Positions 10,166-23,179 of a stretch of DNA of 64,000 nt are shown here, piece after piece. The notes under the pieces were generated by a model. The model saw nothing but the letters and a program-made list of their open reading frames with translations. It did not search any database and was not told the origin of the DNA. The stretch is taken from the NCBI RefSeq assembly GCF_018691265.1, contig NW_024881282.1, positions 52,087,122 to 52,151,121 of the forward strand, read 5' to 3'. The first letter of the stretch is position 1, and every line of letters starts with the position of its first letter. The stretch is from Tyto alba (taxonomy: Eukaryota; Chordata; Aves; Strigiformes; Tytonidae). The position numbers and the translations under genes were made by a program.

Positions 10166-11713
10166 TGTTTTGATCTTTTTCATATTTTGTTGCTGCTTTA
10201 CTGAAGGGCTGTATTAGCCTTTAAATTGCATGCTGGAGCTGAGGCTCTTAATATAGGATGTATTCTTTTCTTTTAATTTGCTCTCTGAGAAATAAATTAA
10301 TAGTAAGGACTCAATACACACTGTCATCTGCACTCTCACAGCAGAAGAAACTAAAAACATCCCCTGACTTCCATACGCTCTGCAGGAGAGACTTCTCCAG
10401 GCATCCTTACATAGTTGACTGCATTTCTTGGACCTGACATGTAATATCTGTACCGTTCAGGTACTCCTGAGCAGGAACACACATGTGCTGGTCTTTATTA
10501 GAGGCTCTTCTGGGACTGAGAAGCTCTACGTTTGATCACCTCAAAAGTTCTTTGAGTTTTTTTAGTGAATTGTAGTGTATTTAACACACAGTAAGTGGTT
10601 ATTATCCACAAAATCTTGTCAAAGGAGTACTACGTTCAAGTACTGATTAAAGCCTGTCTGTAGAGTTTCCCCTTGTTACTTATTTTTGCAGAGAAGTCAA
10701 GGGCATAGCGTGGTAACAGGCTGAAAAACTGCTGCAGGATTGCTTCTGCTATTTGCACTGACAGAACTGCCACTTCTCCCTTCAAAATCTTTGAGTGCTT
10801 TGAATTGGAACCTTTAAAAGGACAGAAGATCCAACCCCCAGAACACATGAATCTGTTAGCGTGTGAGAAAGTTACGTACCTCCTTGTCCCCGTTAGAGTT
10901 TTACCCAAACTTAGTTAACTCAGCCTAGCTCATTTGTGCCGTGACCATTTCCACTTTACCCTGGAGGCAGGGCTGCTGGAGGGGCTGGGGCCTTCAGGGT
11001 ATTTCAGCTTTCTGGCTGTCCTGCACACAGGTGGTGGTACCAAAGAAGAGACAATGACCGGTCTCTTCAGCTCCACACCAAAGGGCTTTGTGGGTGTCAA
11101 CAACCATTCGAACAGAAACAATAATTAAATGAATTGCCAATATTCTCACCATAACCTATTGAACTCTGGGGTCTAGTGTCTTTCAATATGATTTTGCACT
11201 TTGATATAATTCATTAACTACATCTTTGTGTTCTAAAATTAGTTAACACAGAGTTATAACCATTCATATCCTTCTAGGATTAGTAGCCATGTATTATAAT
11301 ATCAGGGTATAGTCTAAATTTGGGAGATACACAAGACAGTGTATGTTTGAACTTGTCAGAGCCACCATTAGAATTTTTAAACCCTCTGGGTATGTACAAT
11401 TTCTCTTCATAATGAATATGTATAACTTTGAGTAGGTCTGCCAAGTATTGGTGGCTCATTTGTGAATTTATGTATAAGAATGTCAAATACAAAACAAAGT
11501 ATCAAAAGAAGCAAAACTACCAGCCAAGAATCTCATATCTCATGTGCATTATTAAGTGGGAAGAGGCTCTTAAAAGAAAACATCTGCAATTAGTTATAAT
11601 ACTTTTGAGATCATTACATGCCAGTAAGAAAAACATATATCAAATATGTTTAAATTTCAAAACAATCTTAAGAAATGCCTCCTGTTGTTTCGTTATCTCT
11701 CAGGGGGTTAATG

Positions 11714-11745
11714 ATGCCAGTAGCTCTCACTGAGAGAACTGGCAT
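11714..11745. other. Perfect-arm hairpin followed by a T run
   Basis: ATGCCAGT at 11714-11721 pairs with ACTGGCAT at 11738-11745, and CTCTC at 11724-11728 pairs with GAGAG at 11732-11736. This leaves a 3-base loop and a small internal bulge. The plus strand continues into TTTTTT. No known RNA family was recognised. Confidence 0.6.
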
Positions 11746-12369
11746 TTTTTAATAACTTCTATCACAATAGTCAGCCCACGCTGCTACAGTCTGATACAGA
11801 GGAATGTCATTTCCAAAACAAAAATAGTTCTCCAAAACTTCTTAGTCTTTTCGTGCATTGAAATGTTGAGTCCTGTTACTTACGTTGGAAACAATATCTC
11901 CTGCCTGTCACAGTCAAGGTGACCTGAATGATTTTTAATTTTTTCACCACTGTCATGGTACTGCCAGTTTAAGGGCATAATTTTATCTCTGTATTCAGCT
12001 ATAATGGTACCAGATCAGGGTTTTGTTCTGCTATCATCTTGTAGAGGCCAAAATCAGTCATTTTTGTAAGATTTTTGCATTGCTAGCCAGTGCTTCAGAG
12101 AGCCTGGAACAAATATATTGTAGAAGCAATGTCATTTGGAAGGATGAGATATAGAGAGACAATTGCCTGCTCACATATCACAAGATAAAGATGATTTTGT
12201 CTCTCAACGATTTGTCAGAATGTCCCCAAAGTCCGTTCCTACAGTGTTTCTGGAGGCAGTGCTTTCTCTAGTGATAGGAAGAAATAAGCTTGTTTCTTTG
12301 TTTTCCTGTACCTGACGTCGTCATTTACGCCAGCATGTACTCAGTGTGAAAAAGCTGATCTGATGGCAT

Positions 12370-12790
12370 TTTACAGTCGCTTTGTCCTGCTGTGAATAGT
12401 GGCACTGTCTGCAGCTGCGATGGGCATGGACGAAGGAAGATGCAGTTTCACAGCCTTATCCTCCATCGGGAGGTCACCAGAGCGTGCTGCCCAGACAGAA
12501 CCACCGTGAGAGCTGGAACGAGTGTCCCTCAACCCTCCCTCGAAACCTGTGCGGCCAAGGAGCAGAGAGGCAGATGGAGAAGCACCTACTGTATTCTGAC
12601 AGCCTTGTGTGTGCCCGAGTTCGTTGTCCTTCTGAGACACGGGATGTTATCCCTTCCACGTCTGCCATTGTGAATAAACCACAGAGGCTTATTGCTCTCA
12701 GGTCCTTTTCTTCTGTTGCTTCCATTCGTGGCTCTCTTGTCCACTCTGCTTTTCTGTGTGGTGTTAACAGGGTCATTCTGGGAACCCAGC
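12370..12790 (+). mobile_element. Possible degraded LTR or other GC-rich insertion
   Basis: A block of about 420 bp, richer in GC and CpG than its surroundings, has an AATAAA at 12672-12677 followed by a pyrimidine-rich 90-base segment (CTTATTGCTCTCAGG, then TTTTCTTCTGTTGC). This recalls the R-U5 part of a retroviral LTR. The overlapping open frames on both strands are explained by its base composition. I could not find a matching target duplication or clear TG/CA ends, so it could equally be an unrelated GC-rich element. Confidence 0.3.
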
Positions 12791-13368
12791 AAAGGCCAAG
12801 AACAGCGTGAGGTTTTTATTATGTTGAATTTACACAGCATCAGCAGCTGAGGCTGAAGGAGAGTTTTCATTATCCCTTAGCAGTGTATAGTCAGAGGCAT
12901 CTAGCTGAGAAGCTGTGATACCATCTTAGAGGAATAGTTTGTACATGTTTCAAGGTCAGCTTGTAAATACAGCTATTTTCTTATAATGGCAATATCCCAT
13001 TTTAGTAAATGTTCAGGACCAGAGCATTACTAGAAGGGCAGGAGTACCTACGGGAGTAATATTTTTCTGTTCAGAACTATTTGTCCACAAACTGATGCAA
13101 AGAGTTTTTTTGTTTCAAAAAGCCAACTCCAAAATTACATTTCCTTGTGGTGGTGACTCATCTAGTAGTGCAGTAGTGCAGTACCTGCAGGGCAGGCAAA
13201 GGGGGTTGGCAGTGGTCCATGGTATTTCAGACTTCTGGGAGAACAGTGAGTAGTGGAACATGGCTGGGTTGTGTGAGCCACCTTGGTTGATTCAAGGCTG
13301 GCTTAAATACAACAAAGCATGTAAGCACATTGCTTAGTTTTAAACCAAACAGAGTATTCTTGTGGCTT

Positions 13369-13373
13369 CACGT
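13369..13373. repeat. Left target-site duplication of the solo LTR
   Basis: CACGT lies directly before the TG that opens the LTR and is repeated exactly at 13966-13970. Confidence 0.85.
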
Positions 13374-13965
13374 TGTCCTGGTTTGGGCTGAAATAGAGTT
13401 AATATTCCTTTTTGGTAACCAGAATAGTGCTGTATTTTGGATTCAGCTTTGGGTTTGGTATGAGAAGAATGCTGATAGCACACGGATGTTTTCAGCTGCT
13501 ACTGAGACTTCAAGGACTCTCCAACTCCCTGTGTCCTGCCCGTGCGCAAGGGCACAGGGAGCAGGGAGGGAGCACGGCCAGAGCACCAGTCCCAAATTGG
13601 CCAATGAAATATTCCATATCATGGAACGTCATGCTCACTGTATAGAGGAGGGGTGGTCGGGAAGGAGCTCTCTCTCACTTCCAGAATTGCGATTGCGGGA
13701 ACTTGGTATTTCGGGATCACTAGCCGGGAACAGGCTGGGTTCTGGTCAGTAGGTGGTGAGCAATTACACCGTGCATTGCCCATTTATGTTTTCTATTACT
13801 GTCATTGTTCTCGTTTTATTACCATTATTAAACTGTTCCTATCTCAACCTGCAAGTCTCCCTTTACCCCTCCCATTCCCTCCCCCATTCCCAGGTGGGGG
13901 GGGAAGGGAAGGGTGGGTGATCGGCTGCGGGGTGGTTGGCTGCCAACCAGGCTCAAACCACAACA
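13374..13965 (+). mobile_element. Solo LTR of an avian endogenous retrovirus
   Basis: The 592-bp element begins TGTCCTGGTTTGGGCT and ends GGCTCAAACCACAACA. These ends form an imperfect inverted repeat bounded by TG and CA. It is flanked on both sides by the 5-bp duplication CACGT. An ATTAAA at 13827-13832 is followed by the segment that would be R-U5. Five-base duplications are common for ERVL-type and some gammaretrovirus-like avian elements; the family is inferred, not tested. No gag, pol or env and no second LTR lie nearby, so it is a solo LTR left by recombination. The two open frames inside it are not viral proteins. Confidence 0.88.
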
Positions 13966-13970
13966 CACGT
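13966..13970. repeat. Right target-site duplication of the solo LTR
   Basis: CACGT repeats 13369-13373 exactly and follows the terminal CA of the LTR. Confidence 0.85.
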
Positions 13971-14645
13971 TAAGCGTATGCTTACGTACTTTGCTGGAGA
14001 AAGATGTTATTGTGTATTTCAGGTCGATCAAGCAGGAAGAAAGTCTGTATCGCTGTTTGCTATATAAAGTCTGAGGCTCAGATCTTTCTTTAATTAGTGT
14101 ATTTATTTTACATGCTTCAGAGGCCAGGGGAAAAAAACATCGGTTTTCAATTTCCTTAATGAGGGCCCAGTTTGTCAAAGTTCTTAGCTCAAGTGAGCAC
14201 TGTACAACTTAAATGCCATTTTCAACATCCAAAAGGATAAAACCCTAACACACATTTGCAAAACCAAGAGAAGCCTGAGATGGTGAATACATTTCCAGAA
14301 CTGTAGGAACTGATCGAATGCGACATTGAATCCATCTGATTCTCTTTTATTAGCAACCCCGTGGATGTCCAGATAGGTAATTCAGAACAAATGTGTTCCT
14401 CTGAGTGATTAGAAACAACTGTAATGAAAATCCATTTTCATATCAGTTTCTAAACACTGACCAAAGGAGCAAATATTATGCTGAACCATGTTCTAATCTG
14501 GGGGTAGGGAATAGAAATACATATATAAACTCGTGTCTTTCAAGATAAAGCACTGAATCATGTATGGTCCGCTGTTGGAAGATGGAAAGAAGAGCTGCGT
14601 TTCACAATTATTCCTACATTTCCCACCAAGTCAAATGTCTTCTGT

Positions 14646-14697
14646 AAAATGGCTCTGTTTGTAGCTTCTGCAAAATGGCTCTGTTTGTAGCTTCTGC
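14646..14697. repeat. Perfect 26-bp tandem duplication
   Basis: Two identical 26-bp units (AAAATGGCTCTG, then TTTGTAGCTTCTGC) lie head to tail at 14646-14671 and 14672-14697. The absence of differences suggests a recent duplication or a polymorphic minisatellite seed. Confidence 0.95.
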
Positions 14698-17600
14698 CTC
14701 AAGATAACTTTTGCACCTGCTGCTCAAAGATTAAATTACATCTGTTGTAAAGAAACTGCCACTTGGTGTCACATATGTTATTGAATTTGTTTATTTGTGC
14801 AGGTAGGGATACCAAATTAGGAATTCTTCCTCTGCATTTTGAGCTTTACTGTGGATCTTCATCATAAAATAATTTTTTAGAGCCAGTGAAATTGCTAAGG
14901 CTTTAAGTTTTATAGCAGGAAAAGAGAAAAAAGAGGGCATATTTTTTTCCTAGATTTCTCTACAATAATATGTCTGTATTATTAATACTTCAGTCGCATA
15001 AGTAATTCTGTATTCATCCAAAAACTACTTAGGTACCCCAAGAGGTTATAGTTTCTAATAGCTAAATACTTCATTCTTTCACTGTCATCTCTGGTAAGTA
15101 CTTTACTCCCTGACACCCTCACCCCTTTTAATGGCATTATTGTTAAAGTAATCTTTATGTCAAGCACCAATTCAGCATCCTTCTTGATGTGTGCAGAATA
15201 TAGTGTAAGAGCAATAAGAGAGTAAGAACAGTGGCTACTTCTGAAAAAATAAGGTTTATACATGGAGGTGTTCCCCAACACAGGTCTTTTAGCACATTCG
15301 CAGAAAGCTCACAATCTGGGTACTCTTAATGTAAAATAATATTCTTCTAAGAAAGTTATTTGATGACAGATATAGTTCTTTAACTTTGTACGGGTCTTAT
15401 TCTAAAATAATTCCTTTATGAACATAAGCTCAGTAACATTCAACGTTAGTAAACTACAGAATTATCTACATTCACAGGTTTTTGATAAGAAAAAGCTGAC
15501 TGATAAGAGCCATTGACAAAAAGACAAAGGAGTAATAGCTAAATATAGATCACTGCTTTTAACAAACTGATGTGAATCGTTCAGTCCCTCAGTGTTGCCT
15601 CCTTAGTGATACTTTCTGTTTTGACAAGATCATTTACTCAAGCTGTCTCTCATGTGGCGCACATAGTTGGTGGCATATAGAGTCAAGTAAGCTCCAGCTT
15701 TTCATCTTTTTTCCTGTCAGGGAGTAAAATTTCTATGTAAACAGAATCAGATGATGATTGAAAATGGAAACTAGTAATTTGATTTTATATGTTTTTAGGC
15801 CTTGTAGTCTTGGTATACATTCAGAATTAGTTCCAACTAACTTTCAACTGAAAATTCCACCAAACTTGCTGTCGAGCTCACATGTATTTGTTTTGTTTAA
15901 CAATAGTTCTTATGCAAATCTAATGCAAGAGGTTTAAAATGTATTTACCATAATTTACATGTCTCATCTTAAGAGCCATCATAATTTATACTCAATATAA
16001 ATTCCTAAAGAATAAGACTGCACTTCTAGGAACGGGAGCAAAATACTGCTTCAGTGAAAAAGTATTCTTGGTTGGGTCATCAAATGGTATAAGATTTTCC
16101 AGAGTATTTGCAGTGATTAGGGAATGCAAACGAAATGCAAAAGAAATAAATGTTGCCCTAAGTGCTGAATGATATCAAGAACTAATGGAGCAATCAGCCC
16201 TACTTGTTCCAAAGAGTCATCTTTTACAGTAGAAAGAGCAATCATAACCTATAATACGATGATGGAAGATGCAGTGAGAGTGATATTCCATTTAAAGATC
16301 ATATTTCATTTTTCACTATATATCAACAAGCTCAAGAACAGCTGAAATCAGATTTTTATAGTTATTATTTCAGCTGTCATTACTTTTTCATTACTTGCCA
16401 TCAATGAATGTTTTCAAGCAGCAGATCCATTCTTGAACTTAGCTGTGCTCAGCTGATGCACCAAGACACACTTAGAAAGGAAATGCTGGAAGATTATTTA
16501 ATAAGCAGTGATTTAAACATGGGGAAGAGTTAAAGGAAGTCATAAAACCAGTGTGCACTGAATTGCAAACAGGAAATAGCTTCTTTTTGCTAGTAGAGCT
16601 ACATGAAAAGAAAGACTCAAAGCAATGGATGTACTTCATGTCCAATTGATGCTGACAGAATTAAGGTTCCAAACGTGTGAGGTTGAGTCACATTGTGTGC
16701 CAGTTGTGGTAGTTTTCCTCTTGCCCATAAAAAAATATTGGGATTCCAATAATAAAAACAATTTCACTCAAATGCTGCAGCTTAATTCTTATCCCTTCAA
16801 ACCAAACCCAAGGATCTGATGGCATAGAAGATATGGGAATTATATATCACGTCAGTGCAGAATGATCTAATTTGCTCTGATACAGAAGTCCTGAAGAAAT
16901 ATGCTGCTAAGGCGATCCAATCAGCCAGGGTTTATTCTTTTCCTGCTCTAGTTTAGAAAGCAAAAAATGATCTGAAAACTAAAGCTATGTCCTCCAGAGG
17001 GTTACCTTATCACAAAATCAGTCAAAAATGGAATGCAGAAATCTTTCAGGGAAAATAAACATCGAATCCATCCTGGTGTTGTTATCTTAATTTCCGAGCT
17101 TCAGTAATGATATTTCAGAAGTCATAGTGAACTCGTGAAAAGGGAGAAGTCTGGAAGTTTCACTTTAATTTCATACATGAGTTACAACAACAGCTCCCAG
17201 ACTGAGACCATCCTCTGTAATGGTAGTAAGCAAAACTATGCCTAAAGAATTATGTAAAACAAAACCTTGCTAACATAAATATAGTGTGCCAGAATGTCTT
17301 CAGAGTTCTGGCCAAACGCAAAGGTACTGAAATGTGATGTCTCTTTCTGTTACTAATACTACAAGCAAGTATGAAGATCTAGAAGGCTCAGTGTGCTCAT
17401 GATTGGGCGTGGCCTCTTTTGCATCCAGGGTAGCAATTCAAATCCAAAATAAGTGAATACAGCACAACAGTGATTGAATTCTGTTGTCACATCTATGCTT
17501 GGTAAATTGGTCTGTTACTGGTAAATAGGTATTATATCATGTACAAAATATCTCACCATAATTATCAACCCCCCTAATCCTTGGAGAAATACATAATATA

Positions 17601-20600
17601 GATGAGCAGGCAGGAAGAACAAAATTCCCACTAGTTCTGTAGGTTGTTCTCCTTTGAGCAACAGATTTACGTTGAGGAATTGGGCCTGCAATAGCGAAAG
17701 AAAGCTTGCAACGCTTCCCACCTACAGCTTTTAGTAGCAGCTTTATGCTTAGCCAAACTTGGTCAATTTTGTTTCAATACTTTTCATGAACATTAGGAAG
17801 GCTTTTTCAGGTCTACATAGAACCACTAAATGACAGCTAAAAAAACTGAGGAAGCAACTGAGGAAATTAAAGCAAGAAATCTATTTTCCACTCAAGAAAA
17901 TACATTTCAGACTTGCATTATACTCATTCTGTCTCAGTAATAATTTATCCTTTAGTCTTGTGCAACAGGTCATTAACCTGCTTAACGACCCTAAATCTAG
18001 ATATTTTCCCTGTAGAGAAACATAGTGAAAATACCAAATCTTCCCGTCACTTCATTTTCTTTGATAGCTTAGGGGAATTCATGAACTGGGATTTTTCTCT
18101 CACAGTAGAAAACAGTAGTTTGGCTGTTAACTACACAGGATCTAGATTTGGGGCCCTTACTATGTCTGTGTACAGTCTTATTATCTGCTGAGTCTGATTA
18201 GATTCTGATCAATATTTTATAATGACTGTGATAGCAGGTGGGACATTTCAAGGATATTTCAACTTCCATTGCCATTTGACAGTAGGCAAAAAGCGTTACT
18301 GCGAAGTTATTTCTCCATCTTGATCTTTTTCCTTTAGTCAGAAACAAGAGGAAAATCATTGAGAAGATAATTCAGTTTCTTCATCCCTTTCTCCCATGTT
18401 TTACCTGCAGCATAAACTTGTGGTTGTTTAAGAGACAGCTCATATAAAGAAAGCGAAAGAAAGCTAGAGCTACTCCTTAAAGTCTAGTGACAGTTCAAAA
18501 TCCCTCCTAGGTTTCACCTATCTCTCATCTGAACTGATGCTTTATTAGAAGTTACTATTCTTAAGATATGTTAAGGTTTTCTGTTTCCCTTGATGTGTTC
18601 AGTCTTGTTCACACCTATATCGATGTTCTTTTCAAATTCATAACAAGGAGGCAAAGGCCAAAACCATTCTATCTGTAGAAGCAAGTGTATTACTTGTTTT
18701 GCTTGAAGTATTATAAAATCCGATCTCTCTGCCAGAGATGTTCACTGAGAGAGATGTCAGCCAATATGGTGTTCCAGGATTAATTAAAGAGTTTGTCTGC
18801 CAGACATTCTTTAAGTCTGCTTTTTCTCATTTTATTTTTACTTTTTTTGGCATGTAATAGTATTTCCATACTTATTAAATCCTCACTGATAATTACATGC
18901 AAAAGAGCAATTAGCAGCAGACAATTTAGTGGCAAAGAATTTATAATTTGAACTGTTTACCATTCAGAGATGACTGAAAGTGATGGGAACTTGTTTCCAA
19001 CCCATTGGACTTCCTGATTGTGAGAGTGATGGGGCCCTGTAAATCGATACAAAACTGCACCAAATGAAACTTCATGTCAGTGATATTGTTCCAGTGGAGC
19101 TTTCAGCTGAGGTGGCCTCTGTTTCTCCTGCCTATCTTTGTATTAAACAAAAAATCATACCTGTGCAGTAGGCAGTTACCTAAATGGTATGAAGTATATG
19201 AGGTGTTTCCTAAAGTCAAAACTTAATTTCACTGCTCATCACTGTGTTTTAAGGGATCTCTCCACATGCTGCCTCCCGTTCTTACTAGAAAATAGCCCAA
19301 TTGTCATGAGTTGGTATCAATGATATTTCTTAGTCAGAGAAACCCAGTGATGACTGAGATCTAATGGAGGTTTCTTCTGCTTGTTTTCTATACTCATTTT
19401 AGTATAAACTTTAATTGTCTGTCTGCAGGAACATAGTTTCTGTGTTCCAAAAATAATATTGCCACTTCAAGCACAGTCACTAGGCCAACAAATGCAGAAC
19501 CCTCATCAATCAGTTCATATCTGAAAGAAGGAAAAGATTTGATGATTAGTACAAAGAGCTCATCCTGAATGAGAAATTCAGGGCAAATATTTGAGCACAT
19601 CTCTGATCATGGACTCAGCAGGAACCAGAATGTCTCACTTTTTTGACAGCCTTTTGTGCTTGAAATGTTTCAGTCCATTGCACAGGCACTACCAGTTTTA
19701 TGAGAATAATTATCAATTTCCTTTGCCTCTTCTAATCTACATCAGAGAAAAGATTTGAAAATGGTGCTGGATAACCAAAAAGAAGGAGAATGCCTGGAAA
19801 GAGAAGACATGCCCCAGGCTTTGAGGCTTGATTTTTTCTAATCCTGGGTTTGCCTTGTTTACATTGCAGTTATGCAAGATCACTTCTGCTCTGTAAACCT
19901 TGCTATCAATTGTCACTTTTTACAGTCAGCCATCCCACCAAAAATTGCATAGAAAACTCAGTATACTTACGATTGAAATCTAGTCATCTCAAAGAAATTT
20001 AGTACCAGTTTGTATAGTAATGCTAGGAAAGAAAACACTGAGGTAGGGACCCAAGTTCACAGTTACCTTTAAGGTGGGCAGGTAGCAGAACATAGTCATG
20101 ACGGTTTAATGCCCTTGCTCTACTAAAAAGCCACGTAGATCTCAGCTGTCTATATCAGCCTGAAGACTTGCAGTGGCATAGTGCCCTTTCAAATACTGGT
20201 TTAAGGCTCATACAGAAGGGAGTCTGCTATCTACTAGTGAATGTTCCCTTTCTGATGCACCTGCTATGTCTTTCCAACCAAGTATTGGCCTAATCAAACC
20301 ACATTTAGCTAATGAGATCTGATGTGACTACAGCCTGGCAGGTATGGTTTGGAATATTTCAGAACTCAGCAGAAGAAAACATGTCCACTTTTTATTTTAA
20401 ACATCCAACCCTGAACATACATTTTCATTCATAATGAACAAGCACACTGATGTTTTTAATAGGAAAGCAGAGAGGATCAGTTTTGAGGCTGTGGTATTTT
20501 TTAGATTTATTTGCATGTGCAAGTACTTTTTCGATCTAACTGACGTAACAGGAAACTCTTGTTTACTTTACAGTTTAAGTATAATGAAAAACATCCTCCA

Positions 20601-21233
20601 GCATCCATCATGAATATACACAACTATTGCTCCATAATGAGCTTTCAAGCCAAAATCAGGGAGCCTGGGAAAGCTTTTGTATGGCCATACTTGTTGCATC
20701 AAAGTCCTATAGATCACTGCCTACGTTGTTCTTACCAGCAGCTTTAGAGCACCAGAAGAGGTTGTAGCCTCCACACCTATGATCTATTCTAGAATGATAA
20801 CTGCAGACACTTGATTTAATTCCTTTGAAATCAATGTTCACTTTTAATTTACCAAGAATCAAAACAGATAGATAGATCCAGCAAACCCTTCAGACAAGTT
20901 TGTTTTAAAGAGAAAGGGTGTGTTTCTTTACTAAAACAGTAAGAGACAACCGTGCAACGAGACAGTTGAAACACGTACACCCACACAGAGGCTAGAAAGC
21001 ATAGTTAGCCAGGCAATTTTACTTAGTGATATTATAATAGAGCCTCCTGCTTTATTGGATGGAGGGTCCTTTCTGGAGGAGATCCCTACCCCCAAAAAAC
21101 AACTCGATCTGCATATACAGAAAAGTCACAAAACTCAAGATAACAAAGGATCAGTCGGGCACTGACACACTACAACTTCTCTGTCCTAGTCTGGGAAAAA
21201 ATCAGTCTTTATGATAGATTGCAGGAGTCCATC

Positions 21234-21249
21234 GGGGGGGGGGGGGGGG
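21234..21249. repeat. Run of 16 G
   Basis: An uninterrupted G run in AT-rich DNA. Its length is error-prone in assemblies and it can form a G-quadruplex. Confidence 0.95.
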
Positions 21250-23179
21250 CGCTACCAATCTTTTCCCCCTTTAGTGGGGAGATGTTTGTCTTTCCACGGA
21301 TCTCATTCTCCCCTGCCCGGCTCTGCCTCCGCATTAATAGTAAGGAACAGAAACCATTCAGTGATTGATACCAGCTTATGCTAAACAATTTCCCCTCCTG
21401 TTTCCAATACACATGGCTGTTCAAATAGATTAGAGTGTCTCAGAGCATTCACTTCCCCTCCACCCCCCCACCAGTCAGCCTTAGATGTCCTTTAGCTGCT
21501 CCTTTGTGATGGTAATGAAACTAAACAGCATTTCAAAGCGGGGTTTGATTAGCATGATAACCGTATAGTGGCTTGATGGCCAGCATGGAATGATTATTTA
21601 GCCTTCCAGCACCAACAGCTTCGAAGAAAAGTTATACAACCTGTTAAAATTCATGGATGTATGTGTAGATGTATGTATGTTTGTGTGTTTGCATTCACGT
21701 AATACATACAGGTATAACTCAGGTATCAGTAAAACCTGACAAGGTCCATTCATTGATATTCCCGGTTAGAACAGTGTTTTCTTGATGCACAGGCTAATTG
21801 CATCAATTTGCCACAATTTGCCTGGGTAGTGCATATGCATTTAAATAGGGGACAGGAGGTGGAATTGCAGCAGAGCTCAGTAATTACTCATCATGTAGAG
21901 CATCATCACATGCTGCTAGTCAAGCCACTGGGCATGGTTGGAGATGGGACATCTGGAAATGGCATACAGCAGGAGGACTGCAGAAAACTCAGTGTCTCGA
22001 GAGCCGTGAATCAGTGTCAGCATGCACACCAAGAGCTGAAACTAAATTGCCATGGCACCACTAATACAGTCCACCAAATCATATTGTTTACAGCGAGACC
22101 TTCATCTGCAACAGAGTTGCATCTCCATCAAAATCAACAAAGATGCCTGAGTTTATGCTGAGAGCATGCCTCTTTCTCCCTTGTAATATTTAGTCCTTCT
22201 TTCTGAAAAATAAATGTAAGACAAAAGTTTATTTCTGGACTGTAGTTGTCTGACATGGGTCATGGTTTTAAGAGGTTATAACCACACAATGTGATGGGAT
22301 GAGCAGTAGCCCACTGGCTATTTCACAGGAGTTAGACTTTATGATAGGTGACTGACTTCTGGTTTAATTTCATTTTTAGTTTCAACTTTCAGTTTCCCCT
22401 TTTTAATTTTTTGGAGCACAAACATGAAAAACTGCCTTATTTGAAATGTTTCCTCTGGATTTCTTTTTTATAATGTTTGTGTACATTTTGGCAGTCCTTC
22501 AGGGATGCTGTATGTTAAGCAAATGAATGACAAGTGACATCTTGGGAGTCTGCAAATACTTAAACACCAGAACATGAAGAAGCCTCATGTCACCTATATT
22601 AGCAACGTATGTATCTGCAGTCCAAGAAGAAAGTAAGAGATGGGTAGATACATTACAGAGGCAACACCAGATGAATTCAGCAACATCATGAAGCTGATCA
22701 CTATGATAAAAAGCAATGTGTCATCTCTGTAAATGTACTCAGAACTGGGGGCTATGATTACTACAGGATACCAAAAAGCCTTACAAAGAGATTTACCTGC
22801 TTTATCTCTAGAAATATAAACAGCATGAATCCAATGTTCACTTTGCAAATGGTTTTTGATTTATTTCTTGCATCACTGTTTTTACAAAATTCAGGAACTG
22901 GACATGAAAATAACAGATAAGATTCAGTAAGTCCAGGTATGGGGGGTAAAACAGTCTTAATTTCACAAATGAAACAGTGGGAGTTTCTAACTCAGGGATT
23001 AGATCTAGGAGCCATAACATATGTGGTTTTAGGCAACTATTAGCTAAATACTCAAAACAAACCAACAGAATACAAGGAGTTATTTGGAATAGAAAAGGAA
23101 AGAGAGTAGCCTGATGTTGCTGTGTAAATTATGGATGTGGAGGGCCCTGGGTTAACAGCTGGATGGGTGTGTGGGGATT

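Larger units (their letters stand above)
5451..13368. other. Intergenic region, CAND1 side
   Basis: AT-rich DNA with no supportable protein gene. It holds a poly-T pair (5597-5624), a purine-rich tract (6150-6365), a weak CR1 relic (6850-6935), an A-rich tract (7180-7225), three AP-1 words in 150 bp (10016-10165), a hairpin (11714-11745) and a GC-rich block that may be an old LTR (12370-12790). The open frames here, all below 120 codons, match no protein family I know. A few CpG-containing patches (for example 7790-7860) are unexplained. Confidence 0.7.
13971..23179. other. Intergenic region between the LTR and the first large CR1
   Basis: AT-rich DNA without a supportable gene. It contains a perfect 26-bp tandem duplication (14646-14697), a run of 16 G (21234-21249) and a TGTA/TGTG-rich stretch (21655-21692). 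Segments such as 18885-18960 and 21480-21620 have dense homeodomain- and POU-like words (TAATTACATGCAAA, CAATTAG) and look like candidates for conserved non-coding elements, but conservation cannot be judged here. Confidence 0.65.

Noticed and set aside
12391..12769. Exact LTR boundaries TGTGAATAG to GTTAACA for the GC-rich block
   Set aside because: The flanks (CCTGC on the left, GGGTC on the right) do not form a target duplication, so the boundaries were not claimed.
13330..13752. 140-codon frame overlapping the LTR
   Set aside because: It starts outside the LTR and runs through it; not a retroviral gene.
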